NCBI GenBank assembly: GCA_002287035.1
Contig: NSKG01000005.1
Coordinates: 124,001 to 188,000 of the forward strand
Source of the DNA: Pseudomonas sp. WN033
Lineage (GTDB): Bacteria; Pseudomonadota; Gammaproteobacteria; Pseudomonadales; Pseudomonadaceae
Direction: 5' to 3'
Length of the DNA: 64,000 nucleotides
The notes beneath the pieces are model-generated. The model searched no databases. It saw nothing but the letters and a program-made list of their open reading frames with translations, and was not told the origin of the DNA. The position numbers and the translations under genes were made by a program. Of this stretch, positions 20,480 to 30,093 are shown in pieces; the stretch's first letter is position 1; every line of letters starts with the position of its first letter.

Positions 20480-21058
20480 ATGCCGCCTCTGGTACTTGCC
20501 TCCAGCTCACCCTACCGCCGCCAGCTACTCGAACGTCTGAACCTGCCCTTCGAGTGGGCCGCCCCGGACATCGACGAAACCCCACTCCCGGGCGAAGCGC
20601 CCGAGCACCTGACCCTGCGCCTGGCCGAAGCCAAGGCCAGGGCCTTGAGCGAGCGCTATCCAACACATCTGATTATCGGCTCCGACCAGGTGTTATTGCT
20701 TGACGGCCAACCGGTCAGCAAGCCTGGCAATCACGCCAACGCCCGGGAGCAACTGCGCCGCTGTAGCGGCAAAAGCATTCGTTTTCTCACATCACTGTGT
20801 CTGCTCGACAGCACCAGCGGCGCAGCTCGTTCACTGGTCGAGCCCTTTGAAGTAATTTTCCGCCAGCTCGACGAGGCTACCATCGAACGCTACCTGCTGG
20901 CCGAGCAACCCTACGACTGCGCCGGCAGTTTCAAATCCGAAGGACTGGGCATCAGCCTGTTTTGCGCCCTGCGCGGCGACGATCCGAACAGCCTGATCGG
21001 CCTGCCGCTGATCAGACTCTGCGATCTACTGGCCGAGCACGGCATTCAGATTCCCTGA
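20480..21058 (+). CDS. yceF: Maf-like nucleotide pyrophosphatase, YceF subfamily (7-methyl-GTP)
   Basis: This 192-residue enzyme of the Maf fold starts PPLVLASSSPYRRQLLERL, has HLIIGSDQVLLLDG for the metal and base site, and shows CAGSFKSEGLGISLF, which marks the YceF branch that hydrolyses 7-methyl-GTP. I chose ATG 20480 because AAGGA precedes it and the protein then begins as in the family. It probably removes modified nucleotides before they enter RNA. It diverges from yceD and is followed by a palindromic element. Confidence 0.92.
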   Translation: MPPLVLASSSPYRRQLLERLNLPFEWAAPDIDETPLPGEAPEHLTLRLAEAKARALSERYPTHLIIGSDQVLLLDGQPVSKPGNHANAREQLRRCSGKSIRFLTSLCLLDSTSGAARSLVEPFEVIFRQLDEATIERYLLAEQPYDCAGSFKSEGLGISLFCALRGDDPNSLIGLPLIRLCDLLAEHGIQIP

Positions 21059-21080
21059 GCGCCCAGAGTCTCAGAGGCAA

Positions 21081-21236
21081 GGGAGCCTCTGAAAACGTAG
21101 GCAAGGCAGGCAAGGCAAGGCAAAAACAGCCGAAAAAGCGCAGTTTACGCGGTGTAAATGAGCATTTTGACCGGGCTCGCGATCGAGGCTGTTTTTAACG
21201 CCGTATTGCCAACGCAGGTAGTTTTCAGAGGTTCCC
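21081..21236. repeat. MITE-like element with nested inverted repeats
   Basis: A 156-bp segment between convergent yceF and sppA is bounded by imperfect terminal inverted repeats: GGGAGCCTCTGAAAAC (21081-21096) and GTTTTCAGAGGTTCCC (21221-21236), with one mismatch. Inside are a second pair, AAAAACAGCC (21122-21131) with GGCTGTTTTT (21187-21196), and a small central palindrome TTTAC/GTAAA (21144-21158). A stretch rich in GGCAAGGCA lies at 21100-21123. It codes for nothing. The last base of the element is also the last base of the sppA stop codon. I see no target duplication. Confidence 0.72.
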
Positions 21237-22237
21237 TAGCGCAGCACCGGACCACTCAAGCCTAGCTGAGTGGCCAGCGCATTACCGATACTGGTCCCCA
21301 GGCGCTTGGTAAAGCGCTCGAATGGTGATTCACGGTAAGTGAAGTCTTCAATCTTTTCGACTCCTACCACATCACGGGCCACACTTGAGGTGCTGGCCAG
21401 ACCATCAACAAGCCCCAGCTCCAGTGCCTGCTCACCAGACCACACCAGACCACTGAACAGATCCGGATGCTCTTTGAGCCGCTCGCCGCGCCCCGCCTTG
21501 ACCTGCTCAATGAACTGCTGATGCGTGGTCTGCAGAACACCCTGCCAGAACTGGCGCTCTTCAGGCTTCTCAGGCTGGAACGGATCCAGGAATGACTTGT
21601 GCTCACCAGCGGTATAACTACGCCGCTCAATCCCCAGCTTGTCCAGCGCCTCGACAAAACCAAAACCGGCCGCAGTTACCCCGATAGATCCAACCAGACT
21701 GGCCTTGTCGGCATAAATGGCATCAGCCGCTGCAGCTATATAATAGGCACCAGATGCCCCCAGATCGGTAATCACCGCATAAACCGGCACCGCCGGGTTC
21801 AGTGCACGCAGGCGCTTGATTTCATCATAGACATAGCCCGCCTGCACCGGACTGCCGCCAGGGCTATTGATACGCAGAACAATACCGCGGGTATTTTCGT
21901 CCTCAAAGGCGCGACGCAGACTGGTGACCAGGTTGTCGGCGCTGGCCTCCTGACGGTCTGCAATCATGCCGCGCACCTCAATCACCGCCGTATGCGGCAC
22001 ATTCAAGGCCTTGCGCCCTTCAACACCAATCATTGGCGAGAACAACAACGCCACACCAAACAGATAAACAAAGGTCAGGGTCTTGAACACAATACCCCAG
22101 CGCCGGGCCCGGCGCTGTTCTTGTACCGAGGCCAGCACGGCCTTTTCCAGCAGTTCCCAGGCCTTCTTGTCTTCCTTGGCCTTATCCGCCTCATCCCGAG
22201 TGACCATCGGGCCTTCCGTCCAGCGATCGGATTGCAT
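21236..22237 (-). CDS. sppA: Signal peptide peptidase SppA-like S49 serine protease
   Basis: This 333-residue protein has one N-terminal membrane helix (about 45-65, FKTLTFVYLFGVALLF) and a single S49 domain. RINSPGGSP and DLGASGAYYIAAAAD carry the nucleophilic Ser, and YADKASLVGSIGV carries the Lys of the Ser-Lys dyad. It would degrade signal peptides left in the membrane or other membrane fragments. It is the short, one-domain form rather than the long E. coli SppA. Its ATG overlaps the stop of the upstream phosphatase gene by one base (TGATG). Its stop codon coincides with the edge of the palindromic element. Confidence 0.9.
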   Translation of the reverse strand: MQSDRWTEGPMVTRDEADKAKEDKKAWELLEKAVLASVQEQRRARRWGIVFKTLTFVYLFGVALLFSPMIGVEGRKALNVPHTAVIEVRGMIADRQEASADNLVTSLRRAFEDENTRGIVLRINSPGGSPVQAGYVYDEIKRLRALNPAVPVYAVITDLGASGAYYIAAAADAIYADKASLVGSIGVTAAGFGFVEALDKLGIERRSYTAGEHKSFLDPFQPEKPEERQFWQGVLQTTHQQFIEQVKAGRGERLKEHPDLFSGLVWSGEQALELGLVDGLASTSSVARDVVGVEKIEDFTYRESPFERFTKRLGTSIGNALATQLGLSGPVLR

Positions 22238-22923
22238 CAGTTTACCTCGTTGGATACCTGGGCCTCACGCTGAGCGAGAACCCAACCGTATAACTCGTCA
22301 AATCTATCGATACAGTGTGTCGGCCGGCTCAGCACCAACTGCTCGCGGCTTTGAGCGCCGTAACTGACCGCCACGGCTGCCACACCCGCATTATGCGCCA
22401 TTTGGATGTCGAATTCGCTATCACCGACCATCAGCGCCCGCCCCGCCATGGAGTCGCATGCCTGCAAAATTTCATGCAACATGCGCGGGTCCGGCTTGCT
22501 AGCCGTCTCGTCGGCACAACGGGTTGCATCGAAGTAATGGCTCAGACCATGGGCAGCCAGGATTCGTTCCAGCCCCGCCCGCCCCTTACCGGTAGCCACT
22601 GCCAACTGAAAGCCTTCGCGACGAAACCGCTCCAGCACATCCAGCACCCCATCAAACAGCGGAGAAGGTGTACTATCGAGGCGCCGATAATGAGCACTGT
22701 AGCCACGCGCCAGCTCTTGCGCCCGCGGCTCGCCAACCAGCCCCGGATACAGTACGGCTATCGCTTCAGGCAATCCCAGCCCGATAATCCCGCGCACCTG
22801 CTCGCCATCAAGGGCCGGCAGCTTCAGCTCAGCCGCCGCGACCTGCATGGCAGTCACAATACGCTCAATGGAATTGGCCAGCGTGCCATCCCAGTCAAAA
22901 ATCAGGGTATCCAGCTCACGCAT
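22237..22923 (-). CDS. HAD-superfamily hydrolase, phosphoglycolate phosphatase-like
   Basis: This phosphatase of 228 residues has the HAD motifs in order: [11 protein letters not shown] (nucleophile and acid Asp) near the start, [11 protein letters not shown] (motif II), then KPDPRM with the motif III Lys and [12 protein letters not shown] (motif IV). The cap is the helical type of the Gph/PGP branch. I chose ATG 22923, which overlaps the end of rluC by eight bases; a longer reading inside rluC adds a non-conserved tail. The substrate is unknown. The rluC-HAD-sppA order is conserved in pseudomonads. Confidence 0.88.
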   Translation of the reverse strand: MRELDTLIFDWDGTLANSIERIVTAMQVAAAELKLPALDGEQVRGIIGLGLPEAIAVLYPGLVGEPRAQELARGYSAHYRRLDSTPSPLFDGVLDVLERFRREGFQLAVATGKGRAGLERILAAHGLSHYFDATRCADETASKPDPRMLHEILQACDSMAGRALMVGDSEFDIQMAHNAGVAAVAVSYGAQSREQLVLSRPTHCIDRFDELYGWVLAQREAQVSNEVN

Positions 22924-23899
22924 TGGCCAACCGCTCCAAGGTACGTTCCCACATACCCCCCGGCTCAGCTCGCACATTGAGCCGTTGCCCGTCAGGCAAT
23001 TCGACGCTCAGCGAGGCGGCATGCAGGAACAACCGCTTACCACCCAGCTCGCGAATTTTCAGACTGAATTCATCATCACCATACTTGGGGTCGCCTGCGA
23101 TCGGGTGACCGGCATGCTTGGCATGCACCCGAATCTGATGAGTACGCCCGGTAATCGGACGCGCTTCGACCAGGGTCGCCAGTTCGCCAAAACGTCGCAA
23201 CACCTTGAACTCGGTCAGAGATTCCTTACCCTCGACATTGACCTCAACCATCCGCTCACCGGAGCGCAGATTGTTCTTCTGCAACGGCGCATGCACACGC
23301 TTGGTCGAGGCTGGCCAACGCCCGCGCACCAGCGCCTGATAACACTTGTCTACACCATCGCCACGCAGCGCCGCATGCAGGTGGCGCAGCATACTGCGCT
23401 TCTTGGCAATCATCAGACAGCCGGAGGTATCGCGGTCCAACCGATGCACCAACTCAATCTGCGGGCAGTCCGGGCGCAACTGACGCATCGCCTCAATCAC
23501 CCCGAAGCTCAGTCCGCTGCCGCCATGCACAGCCAGACCAGCCGGCTTGTTGACCACAATCAGCGCCTTGTCTTCATACAAAATGTTGCTTTCCAGCGCC
23601 TGCAGGATGCCCTGCCCGACCAGTACCGGCTCATCCGGCTCGGCCAAGCGCACCGGCGGAATCCGGATGCTGTCGCCAGCCTGGAGCCGGTAATCAGGCT
23701 TGACCCGCCCCTTGTTCACCCGCACCTCGCCCTTGCGCAAGATGCGGTAAACCAGGGTCTTGGGTGCACCCTTGAGACGGGTACGCAGGTAGTTGTCAAT
23801 ACGCTGGCCAGCCAGGTCTTCATTGATCAGATCAAACTGGACGGCATTGGGAGTTTCAGGAGTGCTGGTTTTCATCCGCGCATCATACCGTTTTTTCAT
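22916..23899 (-). CDS. rluC: 23S rRNA pseudouridine synthase RluC
   Basis: This RNA-modifying enzyme of 327 residues (319 if it begins at ATG 23875) makes pseudouridines at three sites of 23S rRNA (positions 955, 2504 and 2580 in E. coli). An S4 RNA-binding domain occupies roughly residues 31-75. The catalytic Asp is in [10 protein letters not shown] (D155 from the first Met), and [17 protein letters not shown] closes the active site. Neither start has a clear ribosome binding site. It is divergent from rne, the usual arrangement. Confidence 0.93.
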   Translation of the reverse strand: MKKRYDARMKTSTPETPNAVQFDLINEDLAGQRIDNYLRTRLKGAPKTLVYRILRKGEVRVNKGRVKPDYRLQAGDSIRIPPVRLAEPDEPVLVGQGILQALESNILYEDKALIVVNKPAGLAVHGGSGLSFGVIEAMRQLRPDCPQIELVHRLDRDTSGCLMIAKKRSMLRHLHAALRGDGVDKCYQALVRGRWPASTKRVHAPLQKNNLRSGERMVEVNVEGKESLTEFKVLRRFGELATLVEARPITGRTHQIRVHAKHAGHPIAGDPKYGDDEFSLKIRELGGKRLFLHAASLSVELPDGQRLNVRAEPGGMWERTLERLANA

Positions 23900-24401
23900 T
23901 CAATTGAAGCACTTAAAAAATACTGATATATTCCGGCGAGCTGCGCGATGTGCGGCCGGGGACAGCAGACACCCACAAGGTCTTGAAAGAATCCCCAGAA
24001 ACACCGTTGCAGAGGCTCCGCCGGCCACAGACATAGCCCCCGAGCCCTGCGATCGACAGACTGTCGGCACAGCCGACAGAATATTAACCCGCTCCCCGCA
24101 TTACGATGAGCGGCACCCGATTCAGATGGGTAAGTGCACAGGTGGAGATGTACAGCTTCAGGATCATGTGACGCGCGTAGACACGCCTTGAACAGTGTCC
24201 CCGTCCCCAGTCCGGCTGATTCCTCCATCAAGACGTTTTCTGTACTCGCCAGAAACAGATTGATCCGTGGCTGCAAGGCAGCGATGAGAATTCTGAACAA
24301 GGGCAAGGTTGGCCCAAGCAGAAACACACCTGACACCTAACGGAAGAGTCGTAGGTGCCGTATTCGTGAATCCGGGTAGCACTGGAACACAACGGTACTT
24401 C
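23900..24401 (+). promoter_or_regulatory. Long leader and divergent promoter region between rluC and rne
   Basis: About 500 bases separate rluC and rne and contain no convincing gene. A perfect 8-bp hairpin CTGTCGGC-ACA-GCCGACAG occupies 24061-24079, followed by AATATT. The rest is probably the 5' untranslated region of rne. In E. coli a 361-base rne leader lets RNase E control its own mRNA; a similar role is inferred here from length and position only. I could not fix the promoter. Confidence 0.5.
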
Positions 24402-27400
24402 ATGAAAAGAATGCTGATCAACGCAACTCAGCCCGAAGAGTTGCGCGTCGCCTTGGTTGACGGCCAGCGCCTGTATGATCTGGACATCGAGTCCGGAGCC
24501 CGCGAGCAGAAAAAGGCCAACATCTATAAAGGCCGTATTACCCGGGTCGAACCCAGCCTCGAAGCCGCCTTCGTCGACTTCGGTTCCGAGCGCCACGGCT
24601 TTCTCCCCCTCAAGGAAATCTCCCGCGAATACTTTTCCAAGCAGCCCGAGGGCCGCATCAACATCAAGGATGTGCTCAAGGAAGGCCAGGAAGTCATTGT
24701 CCAGGTCGACAAGGAAGAGCGCGGCAACAAGGGCGCGGCACTGACCACCTTCATCAGTCTGGCTGGCCGCTACCTGGTTCTGATGCCCAACAACCCCCGC
24801 GCCGGTGGCATTTCCCGTCGCATTGAGGGCGAAGAGCGCAACGAACTGCGTGAAGCCCTGAACAGCCTCAACGTACCGGCCGACATGGGCATGATCGTGC
24901 GCACCGCTGGCCTGGGCCGCAGCGCCGAAGAACTGCAATGGGATCTGGATTACCTGCTGCAGCTGTGGGAAGCCATCAAGGGCGCCTCAGCCGAGCGCAC
25001 CGCCCCCTTCCTGATCTACCAGGAAAGCAACGTTATCATCCGCGCTATCCGCGATTACCTGCGCCAGGACATCGGCGAAGTGCTGATCGACAACGAGAAG
25101 GTCAAGGACGATGCCCTGAACTTCATCAGCCAGGTCATGCCGCAGTACGCCAGCAAGGTCAAGCTGTACGAAGACAGCGTACCGCTGTTCAATCGGTTCC
25201 AGATCGAAAGCCAGATTGAAACTGCCTTCGAGCGCGAAGTGAAACTGCCCTCCGGTGGTTCGATCGTGATCGACCACACCGAAGCTCTGGTGTCGATCGA
25301 CATCAACTCGGCGCGCGCCACCAAGGGCGGCGACATCGAAGAAACTGCACTGCAGACCAACCTGGAAGCGGCCGAGGAAATCGCCCGCCAACTGCGTCTG
25401 CGTGATATCGGTGGCCTGATCGTGATCGACTTCATCGACATGACCCCAGCCAAGAACCAGCGCGCCGTTGAAGAACGCATGCGTGAAAGCCTGGAAGCCG
25501 ATCGTGCCCGCGTTCAGGTTGGACGCATCTCCCGGTTTGGCCTGCTGGAAATGTCGCGTCAGCGCCTGCGTCCGTCACTGGGTGAAACCAGCGGCATCGT
25601 CTGCCCGCGCTGTAACGGTCGCGGCACCATCCGCGATGTCGAGTCGCTGTCGCTGTCAGTCCTGCGCCTGATCGAGGAAGAAGCGCTCAAGGATCGCACC
25701 GCCGAAGTCCGCGCCCATGTGCCGATCGCGGTTGCAACCTTCCTGCTCAACGAGAAGCGTGACGTACTGGCCAAGACCGAAATCCGCACCCGTGTGCGCA
25801 TTCTGGTTCTGCCCAACGAACACATGGAAACCCCGCATTTCGATGTCCAGCGCCTGCGCGACGACCACGAATCAGTACTCAGCGGCGAGACCAGCTACAC
25901 CATCAGCGCCGAAGTCGAACATGAAGAGCCAGCGCCGGTCAGCCAGACCCGTGCAGTCGTTCGCCAGGAAGCAGCCGTCAAGAGCATCGCTCCGACCCGC
26001 CCTGCCCCTGCGCCGGTCACTCCCACGCCGAGCCAGGTCATCCACGAAAATCAGCCCAGCCTGTTCAAGGGTCTGATCAAGTCGCTGGTCAGCCTGTTCG
26101 CGACCGAAGAGAAGCAGGCCCGTGAAGAGCAGCCGGTCAGCGAAAAGCCCGCCGAGCACCGCCCGCAACGCGACAGCAACCGTAACGACGAGCGTCGTGG
26201 CGGCCGTAACCGTCGCCGCGGCGAGCGGGATCGCGGTGAGCGCGCAGAGCGCGGTGAACGTACCGAACGCACTGAGCGCACTGAACGGACCGAGCGCAGC
26301 GACAAGCCAAGCAGCCGTCCCGAGCAGCGCCAGGCCGAAAGCCAGCCAGCCAGCACCGAGGCTCGCCCTGAAGGCGGTCGCCGTCGTCGTCGCAACCAGG
26401 ACAGCGAAGCCCGCCCAAACCGCGAAGAAGACAGCAACCTGACTCAGCAGCCGCAGGCCGAGCGTCGCCAACCGCGCCGCGAAGAAAAGCCTGAGGTAGT
26501 TGAAAGCGAAGAGCTGACCGAAGCACTGGAAAGTGGCGCTCAGCCCACTGGCGAAGAGACCGACAGCGAGCGCCCCAAGCGCCGCTCACGCAACAGCCAG
26601 CGTCGCCGCAACAACCGTCGCCGCACTGACGAAGCCGCTCAGAGCGACGCCAGCCAGACAGAGACCCAAACCGCAGGCGATGGCAGCGCAAGCAGCGACA
26701 ACCAGCAGCAAAACCAGGTCGCAGCCGCCGCTGTAGCCGTGGCCGCTACTGCCGCCGTTGCCGAGGCCAGCGAAGTCAGTGCACCGGTTGAGGAAACCCT
26801 GAAGCAGGCCGCTGACGAACTGGAACAATCGATCGAGCAAGCTGTTGAAGCCTTTACCCAGGCCCAGCCGGACAGCCCGAACGAAGTCGCCAAAGTTGTG
26901 GAAGTTGCAGAAGAAAGCATCGCCGAGCCACAGGCTGAACAGGTTCAGCAACCCGAAGCGCAAGAGCCAGCGGCCCAGGCGCAAACAATTGCTGAAGTCG
27001 CCGACACTGCCGAAACCGAGAAAACCGAGCAAGCCGCACAAGCAACCGCCGAGCCCCAGGCCGTCGTGGAAGCTGTCAGCGAGCCGGTAGCGGAACAGGT
27101 TGATGCCGAAGCCGAGCAAGCCAAGCCGATTCCGGCTTTGACCGAAAGCGGCCGGGCCTACAACGACCCGCGCGAAATTCGCCGCCGCCAGCTGGAGGCC
27201 AAGCGTCTGGCCGAGCAGCAGGCTGCCGAACCGGCTCAGGCCACTGAAACCGCCGCCGAGGAAAAGCCCGAGCCGCAAGCCGCCGCCCAGGGCGAACCTG
27301 AGGCACCAGCAATAGAGCCGGCTGTCGAGCCTGAGGTCGAGCCTCAAACTGCTCAGACTGAGCAACGCCCTCAGGCCTCCACACCTGAGCAAGCGGCCCT

Positions 27401-27539
27401 GCCGATTGAGCACGCCGAAGCCGATGAAACCGAGTCGAGCGCAGAGGAGCAGGATGCCGAGGCCCGCAAAAAGGCTGACGACTCCGACGAGCAGGCCGAA
27501 GAAACCGTGACCGAACGCGAGGACACTACCCAGCGCTAA
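24402..27539 (+). CDS. rne: Ribonuclease E
   Basis: This endoribonuclease of 1045 residues is the scaffold of the RNA degradosome. The N-terminal half has the S1 domain (about 35-120), the catalytic Asp pair (SIDINS, D300, and IDFIDM, about D343) and the Zn-link CPRC (C401, C404). An amphipathic segment [16 protein letters not shown] at 552-567 is the likely membrane anchor. The rest is disordered: Arg-rich with RTE repeats at about 607-633, then Glu/Ala/Gln-rich, with a conserved [19 protein letters not shown] motif late in the tail. I start at ATG 24402, where the protein begins [10 protein letters not shown] terminator follows. Confidence 0.96.
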   Translation: MKRMLINATQPEELRVALVDGQRLYDLDIESGAREQKKANIYKGRITRVEPSLEAAFVDFGSERHGFLPLKEISREYFSKQPEGRINIKDVLKEGQEVIVQVDKEERGNKGAALTTFISLAGRYLVLMPNNPRAGGISRRIEGEERNELREALNSLNVPADMGMIVRTAGLGRSAEELQWDLDYLLQLWEAIKGASAERTAPFLIYQESNVIIRAIRDYLRQDIGEVLIDNEKVKDDALNFISQVMPQYASKVKLYEDSVPLFNRFQIESQIETAFEREVKLPSGGSIVIDHTEALVSIDINSARATKGGDIEETALQTNLEAAEEIARQLRLRDIGGLIVIDFIDMTPAKNQRAVEERMRESLEADRARVQVGRISRFGLLEMSRQRLRPSLGETSGIVCPRCNGRGTIRDVESLSLSVLRLIEEEALKDRTAEVRAHVPIAVATFLLNEKRDVLAKTEIRTRVRILVLPNEHMETPHFDVQRLRDDHESVLSGETSYTISAEVEHEEPAPVSQTRAVVRQEAAVKSIAPTRPAPAPVTPTPSQVIHENQPSLFKGLIKSLVSLFATEEKQAREEQPVSEKPAEHRPQRDSNRNDERRGGRNRRRGERDRGERAERGERTERTERTERTERSDKPSSRPEQRQAESQPASTEARPEGGRRRRRNQDSEARPNREEDSNLTQQPQAERRQPRREEKPEVVESEELTEALESGAQPTGEETDSERPKRRSRNSQRRRNNRRRTDEAAQSDASQTETQTAGDGSASSDNQQQNQVAAAAVAVAATAAVAEASEVSAPVEETLKQAADELEQSIEQAVEAFTQAQPDSPNEVAKVVEVAEESIAEPQAEQVQQPEAQEPAAQAQTIAEVADTAETEKTEQAAQATAEPQAVVEAVSEPVAEQVDAEAEQAKPIPALTESGRAYNDPREIRRRQLEAKRLAEQQAAEPAQATETAAEEKPEPQAAAQGEPEAPAIEPAVEPEVEPQTAQTEQRPQASTPEQAALPIEHAEADETESSAEEQDAEARKKADDSDEQAEETVTEREDTTQR

Positions 27540-27553
27540 TAGTCCGGAGCAAT

Positions 27554-27586
27554 AAAAAGGGGATGCCGCTTGGCATCCCCTTTTTT
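27554..27586. terminator. Bidirectional terminator between rne and murB
   Basis: The arms AAAAAGGGGATGCC (27554-27567) and GGCATCCCCTTTTT (27572-27585) pair perfectly around a GCTT loop. T runs occur on both strands, so it can end the rightward rne transcript and the leftward murB operon. Confidence 0.93.
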
Positions 27587-27633
27587 ATGCCGCCTGATTG
27601 AAGCCTATCGGCTCCAGCCAGGGCCGGTCGACG

Positions 27634-28656
27634 TCAATCACCCAGACGCTGCGGCTCCATCTCCAGCCGAACTCCAAACTGCTGCTGGATATTCGTCTGA
27701 ATCGCCTCAGCCAGAGCCAGCACCTCTGCCCCACGGGCGCCACCATGGTTGACCAGCACTAGCGCTTGCTCAGCATGCACCCCCGCCGCCCCCATGCGCC
27801 GCCCTTTCCAGCCAGCCTGATCAATCAGCCAGCCTGCAGCCAGCTTGCAACGGCCATCGGCTTGCGGATAATGCGGCATGCCGGGGAAGCGCGCCAACAA
27901 CGCCCGAGCCTGTTCTGCTTCGACCAGCGGGTTCTTGAAAAAGCTGCCGGCATTGCCCAACACCGCAGGGTCTGGCAGTTTACTGCGCCGAATAGCACAC
28001 ACCAGCTCAGCCACCACCCGTGAGTCCGGACGACTCAGCCCGGTTGCAGCCCAGGCTGCCGCCAGCGGGGCATAATCGATACGCAAGTCTGGCCGGGTTG
28101 GCAGTCGCAGCCTGACCCGCAAAATCACATAACGCCCAGGTTCCTGCTTGAACAGGCTGTCACGGTAAGCAAACCGGCACTGTCCGGCATCCAGTCGGCA
28201 ATAACGTTGCTGCTGGCGATCCCAGGCATCCAGGCTGTCAAACCGCTCGCACAGTTCAACACCATAGGCACCAATGTTCTGCACCGGCGCGGCCCCGACT
28301 GTCCCCGGGATCAGGGCCAGATTCTCCAGGCCGCTGAGCCCCAGATCCAGGCTCCAGTTGACCAGCGCATGCCAGTTCTCACCAGCTTCGGCCTCGATCA
28401 CAGCAAAACCGTCAGCCCGCGACAACAGCCGACGACCACGGCTGCGCATACCGATCACCAACCCAGGCACGGGCCCTGCCAGCACCAGATTACTGCCACC
28501 GCCCAGCAGGGTAACAGGCCAGCCCTGCTCTGCCGCCAGGTCCAGAGCCTCGATCAGCTCAGCATCACGCTCGACCCAGACCAGGCGTTCGGCACACTCG
28601 GCAATCGCGAAACTGTTATACGGCTGCAGGTCGACATCTGTTTGCAACTGGATCAT
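27634..28656 (-). CDS. murB: UDP-N-acetylenolpyruvoylglucosamine reductase
   Basis: This 340-residue flavoenzyme makes UDP-MurNAc for peptidoglycan using NADPH. TLLGGGSNLV binds FAD, and IPGTVGAAPVQNIGAYG, FAYRDSLFK, GNAGSFFKNP (proton-donor Ser) and LEMEPQRLG (catalytic Glu) appear in order, which makes it the type I enzyme. ATG 28656 overlaps the stop of the phosphatase gene (ATGA), so I prefer it to a start five codons earlier. It is last in the lpxK-ycaR-kdsB-ptp-murB run. Confidence 0.95.
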   Translation of the reverse strand: MIQLQTDVDLQPYNSFAIAECAERLVWVERDAELIEALDLAAEQGWPVTLLGGGSNLVLAGPVPGLVIGMRSRGRRLLSRADGFAVIEAEAGENWHALVNWSLDLGLSGLENLALIPGTVGAAPVQNIGAYGVELCERFDSLDAWDRQQQRYCRLDAGQCRFAYRDSLFKQEPGRYVILRVRLRLPTRPDLRIDYAPLAAAWAATGLSRPDSRVVAELVCAIRRSKLPDPAVLGNAGSFFKNPLVEAEQARALLARFPGMPHYPQADGRCKLAAGWLIDQAGWKGRRMGAAGVHAEQALVLVNHGGARGAEVLALAEAIQTNIQQQFGVRLEMEPQRLGD

Positions 28657-29120
28657 GCCTGCTCCAGACAATGCTCGATCAGGCCGTCAGCGGCCTGCTC
28701 AAGCATATCCAGTACCTGCTCAAAGCCGTCATCACCGCCGTAATAGGGATCAGGCACTTCGACCGGCAGCCCAGGAGCAAAATGCATGAACAACTCGGTG
28801 CGGGCCCGAGCACCAGCCGGCACCAGGCGCTGGAGGTTGCTCAAATTGCTCTGATCCATGGCCAGAATCAGATCAAAACGCTGAAAGTCGGCCACCGATA
28901 CCTGACGGGCCCGCAATCCGGCAATCTCGTAGCCACGCTTGCGGGCAGCGGCGATTGCGCGTCGATCTGGCGGGTTGCCAACGTGCCAATCGCCAGTCCC
29001 GGCCGAGTCCACCTCAAAACGTTCAGCCAGACCGCGATCACGCAGACGCCGTTCGAACACACCCTGAGCGCTGGGCGAGCGGCAGATATTACCCAGGCAG
29101 ACGAACAGCACCCGGATCAT
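28653..29120 (-). CDS. Low-molecular-weight protein tyrosine phosphatase
   Basis: This 155-residue phosphatase has the P-loop [10 protein letters not shown] at the start (Cys8, Arg14) and the general-acid Asp in [15 protein letters not shown] near residue 122. Related enzymes remove phosphate from tyrosine, often on kinases for capsule or exopolysaccharide export, but there is no polysaccharide export gene nearby. It overlaps kdsB and murB by four bases at each end. The kdsB-ptp-murB order is conserved in pseudomonads. Confidence 0.92.
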   Translation of the reverse strand: MIRVLFVCLGNICRSPSAQGVFERRLRDRGLAERFEVDSAGTGDWHVGNPPDRRAIAAARKRGYEIAGLRARQVSVADFQRFDLILAMDQSNLSNLQRLVPAGARARTELFMHFAPGLPVEVPDPYYGGDDGFEQVLDMLEQAADGLIEHCLEQA

Positions 29121-29875
29121 GGGCTCTCCAACAGGGCTCGCACCCTGGCCAGATCCTCGGGAGTATCCACACCTGCCGGCGGCGCCACACAGGCCTCGGC
29201 AACGTGAATACGACAGCCAAACCAGAGCGCCCGCAACTGCTCGAGCGATTCGGCGGTTTCCAGTGGACTGGCCGGCCAGCCAACGTAGTCATGCAGAAAA
29301 CCGACCTTATAGGCATACATGCCGATATGCCGGTGGAACGGTATCTCTGGCGGCAACACATCACGCGACTCGGCGAATGCATCGCGGCACCAGGGCATCG
29401 GCGCACGGCTAAAATACAGGGCAAACCCTTGATGGTCTGTCACCAGCTTGACCACGTTGGGATTGAACAGTGCCGCCGGATCATTCAGCGGCTCAGACAA
29501 CGTAGCAATACTGGCACTTGGATTGGCCAGCAGGTTGGCCGCCACCTGATCGATCAGCGCCGGCGGGATCAGCGGCTCGTCACCCTGCACGTTAACCACG
29601 CAGGTCGCGTCGTCAAAGCCAAGCAGGCTGACCACCTCCTGAAGACGGTCGGTACCCGAGGGATGATCATCACGGGTCAGCACTACGTCAGCACCAAAAC
29701 CCTCACAGGCTTCGACAATCCGCGGATCATCAGTGGCCACGGTGACGGTTGCCGCAGCACTGCGCCGTGCCTGCTCCCAGACATGCTGGATCATCGGCTT
29801 GCCGGCAATCAGTTGCAGTGGCTTGCCCGGCAGGCGGGTCGAGGCGTAACGGGCCGGAATAATGACGTGATACAT
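29117..29875 (-). CDS. kdsB: CMP-Kdo synthetase
   Basis: This 252-residue cytidylyltransferase activates Kdo with CTP for the lipopolysaccharide core. The start [17 protein letters not shown] is the nucleotide-binding signature, and [11 protein letters not shown] holds the metal-binding Asp. [10 protein letters not shown] (here YFSRAPMPW) and [11 protein letters not shown] are also typical. It is followed without a gap by the tyrosine phosphatase and preceded by ycaR, three bases away. Together with lpxK it marks this run as an LPS and envelope operon. Confidence 0.95.
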   Translation of the reverse strand: MYHVIIPARYASTRLPGKPLQLIAGKPMIQHVWEQARRSAAATVTVATDDPRIVEACEGFGADVVLTRDDHPSGTDRLQEVVSLLGFDDATCVVNVQGDEPLIPPALIDQVAANLLANPSASIATLSEPLNDPAALFNPNVVKLVTDHQGFALYFSRAPMPWCRDAFAESRDVLPPEIPFHRHIGMYAYKVGFLHDYVGWPASPLETAESLEQLRALWFGCRIHVAEACVAPPAGVDTPEDLARVRALLESP

Positions 29876-29878
29876 GCT

Positions 29879-30064
29879 TCAACCGTCCAGACGTTCGTCG
29901 GCATCCAGCGGCCGGGCTTCGCTTTCGAGCATGACCGGAATCCCATCACGGATCGGGAAGGCCAGGCCATCGGCCCGGCACCAGAGTTCGGTTTTATCGC
30001 GGTTCTGCACCAAAGGGCCCTTGCACAGCGGGCAGGCGAGAATATCCAGCAATTTGGGGTCCAT
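29879..30064 (-). CDS. ycaR: Trm112/YcaR family small zinc-ribbon-like protein
   Basis: This 61-residue protein starts [17 protein letters not shown], with one CxxC pair (C11, C14) and a later Cys in ELWCRADG, followed by [12 protein letters not shown]. This matches YcaR/Trm112-like proteins. Trm112 in other organisms activates methyltransferases, but the bacterial role is unclear. I chose ATG 30064, seven bases after AGGAG; an extra Met at 30067 is possible. It always lies between lpxK and kdsB in this group. Confidence 0.9.
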   Translation of the reverse strand: MDPKLLDILACPLCKGPLVQNRDKTELWCRADGLAFPIRDGIPVMLESEARPLDADERLDG

Positions 30065-30093
30065 CATGAGACTCCTGAGAGAGAAAACGTGAA

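Noticed and set aside
23948-23986. Short upstream open frame of 12 codons in the rne leader
   Set aside because: No ribosome binding site and no sign of conservation that I can see; too short to support.
24309-24401. Upstream extension of the rne reading frame
   Set aside because: RNase E proteins begin KRMLINATQ; the extra 31 residues are not typical and lie in the leader.
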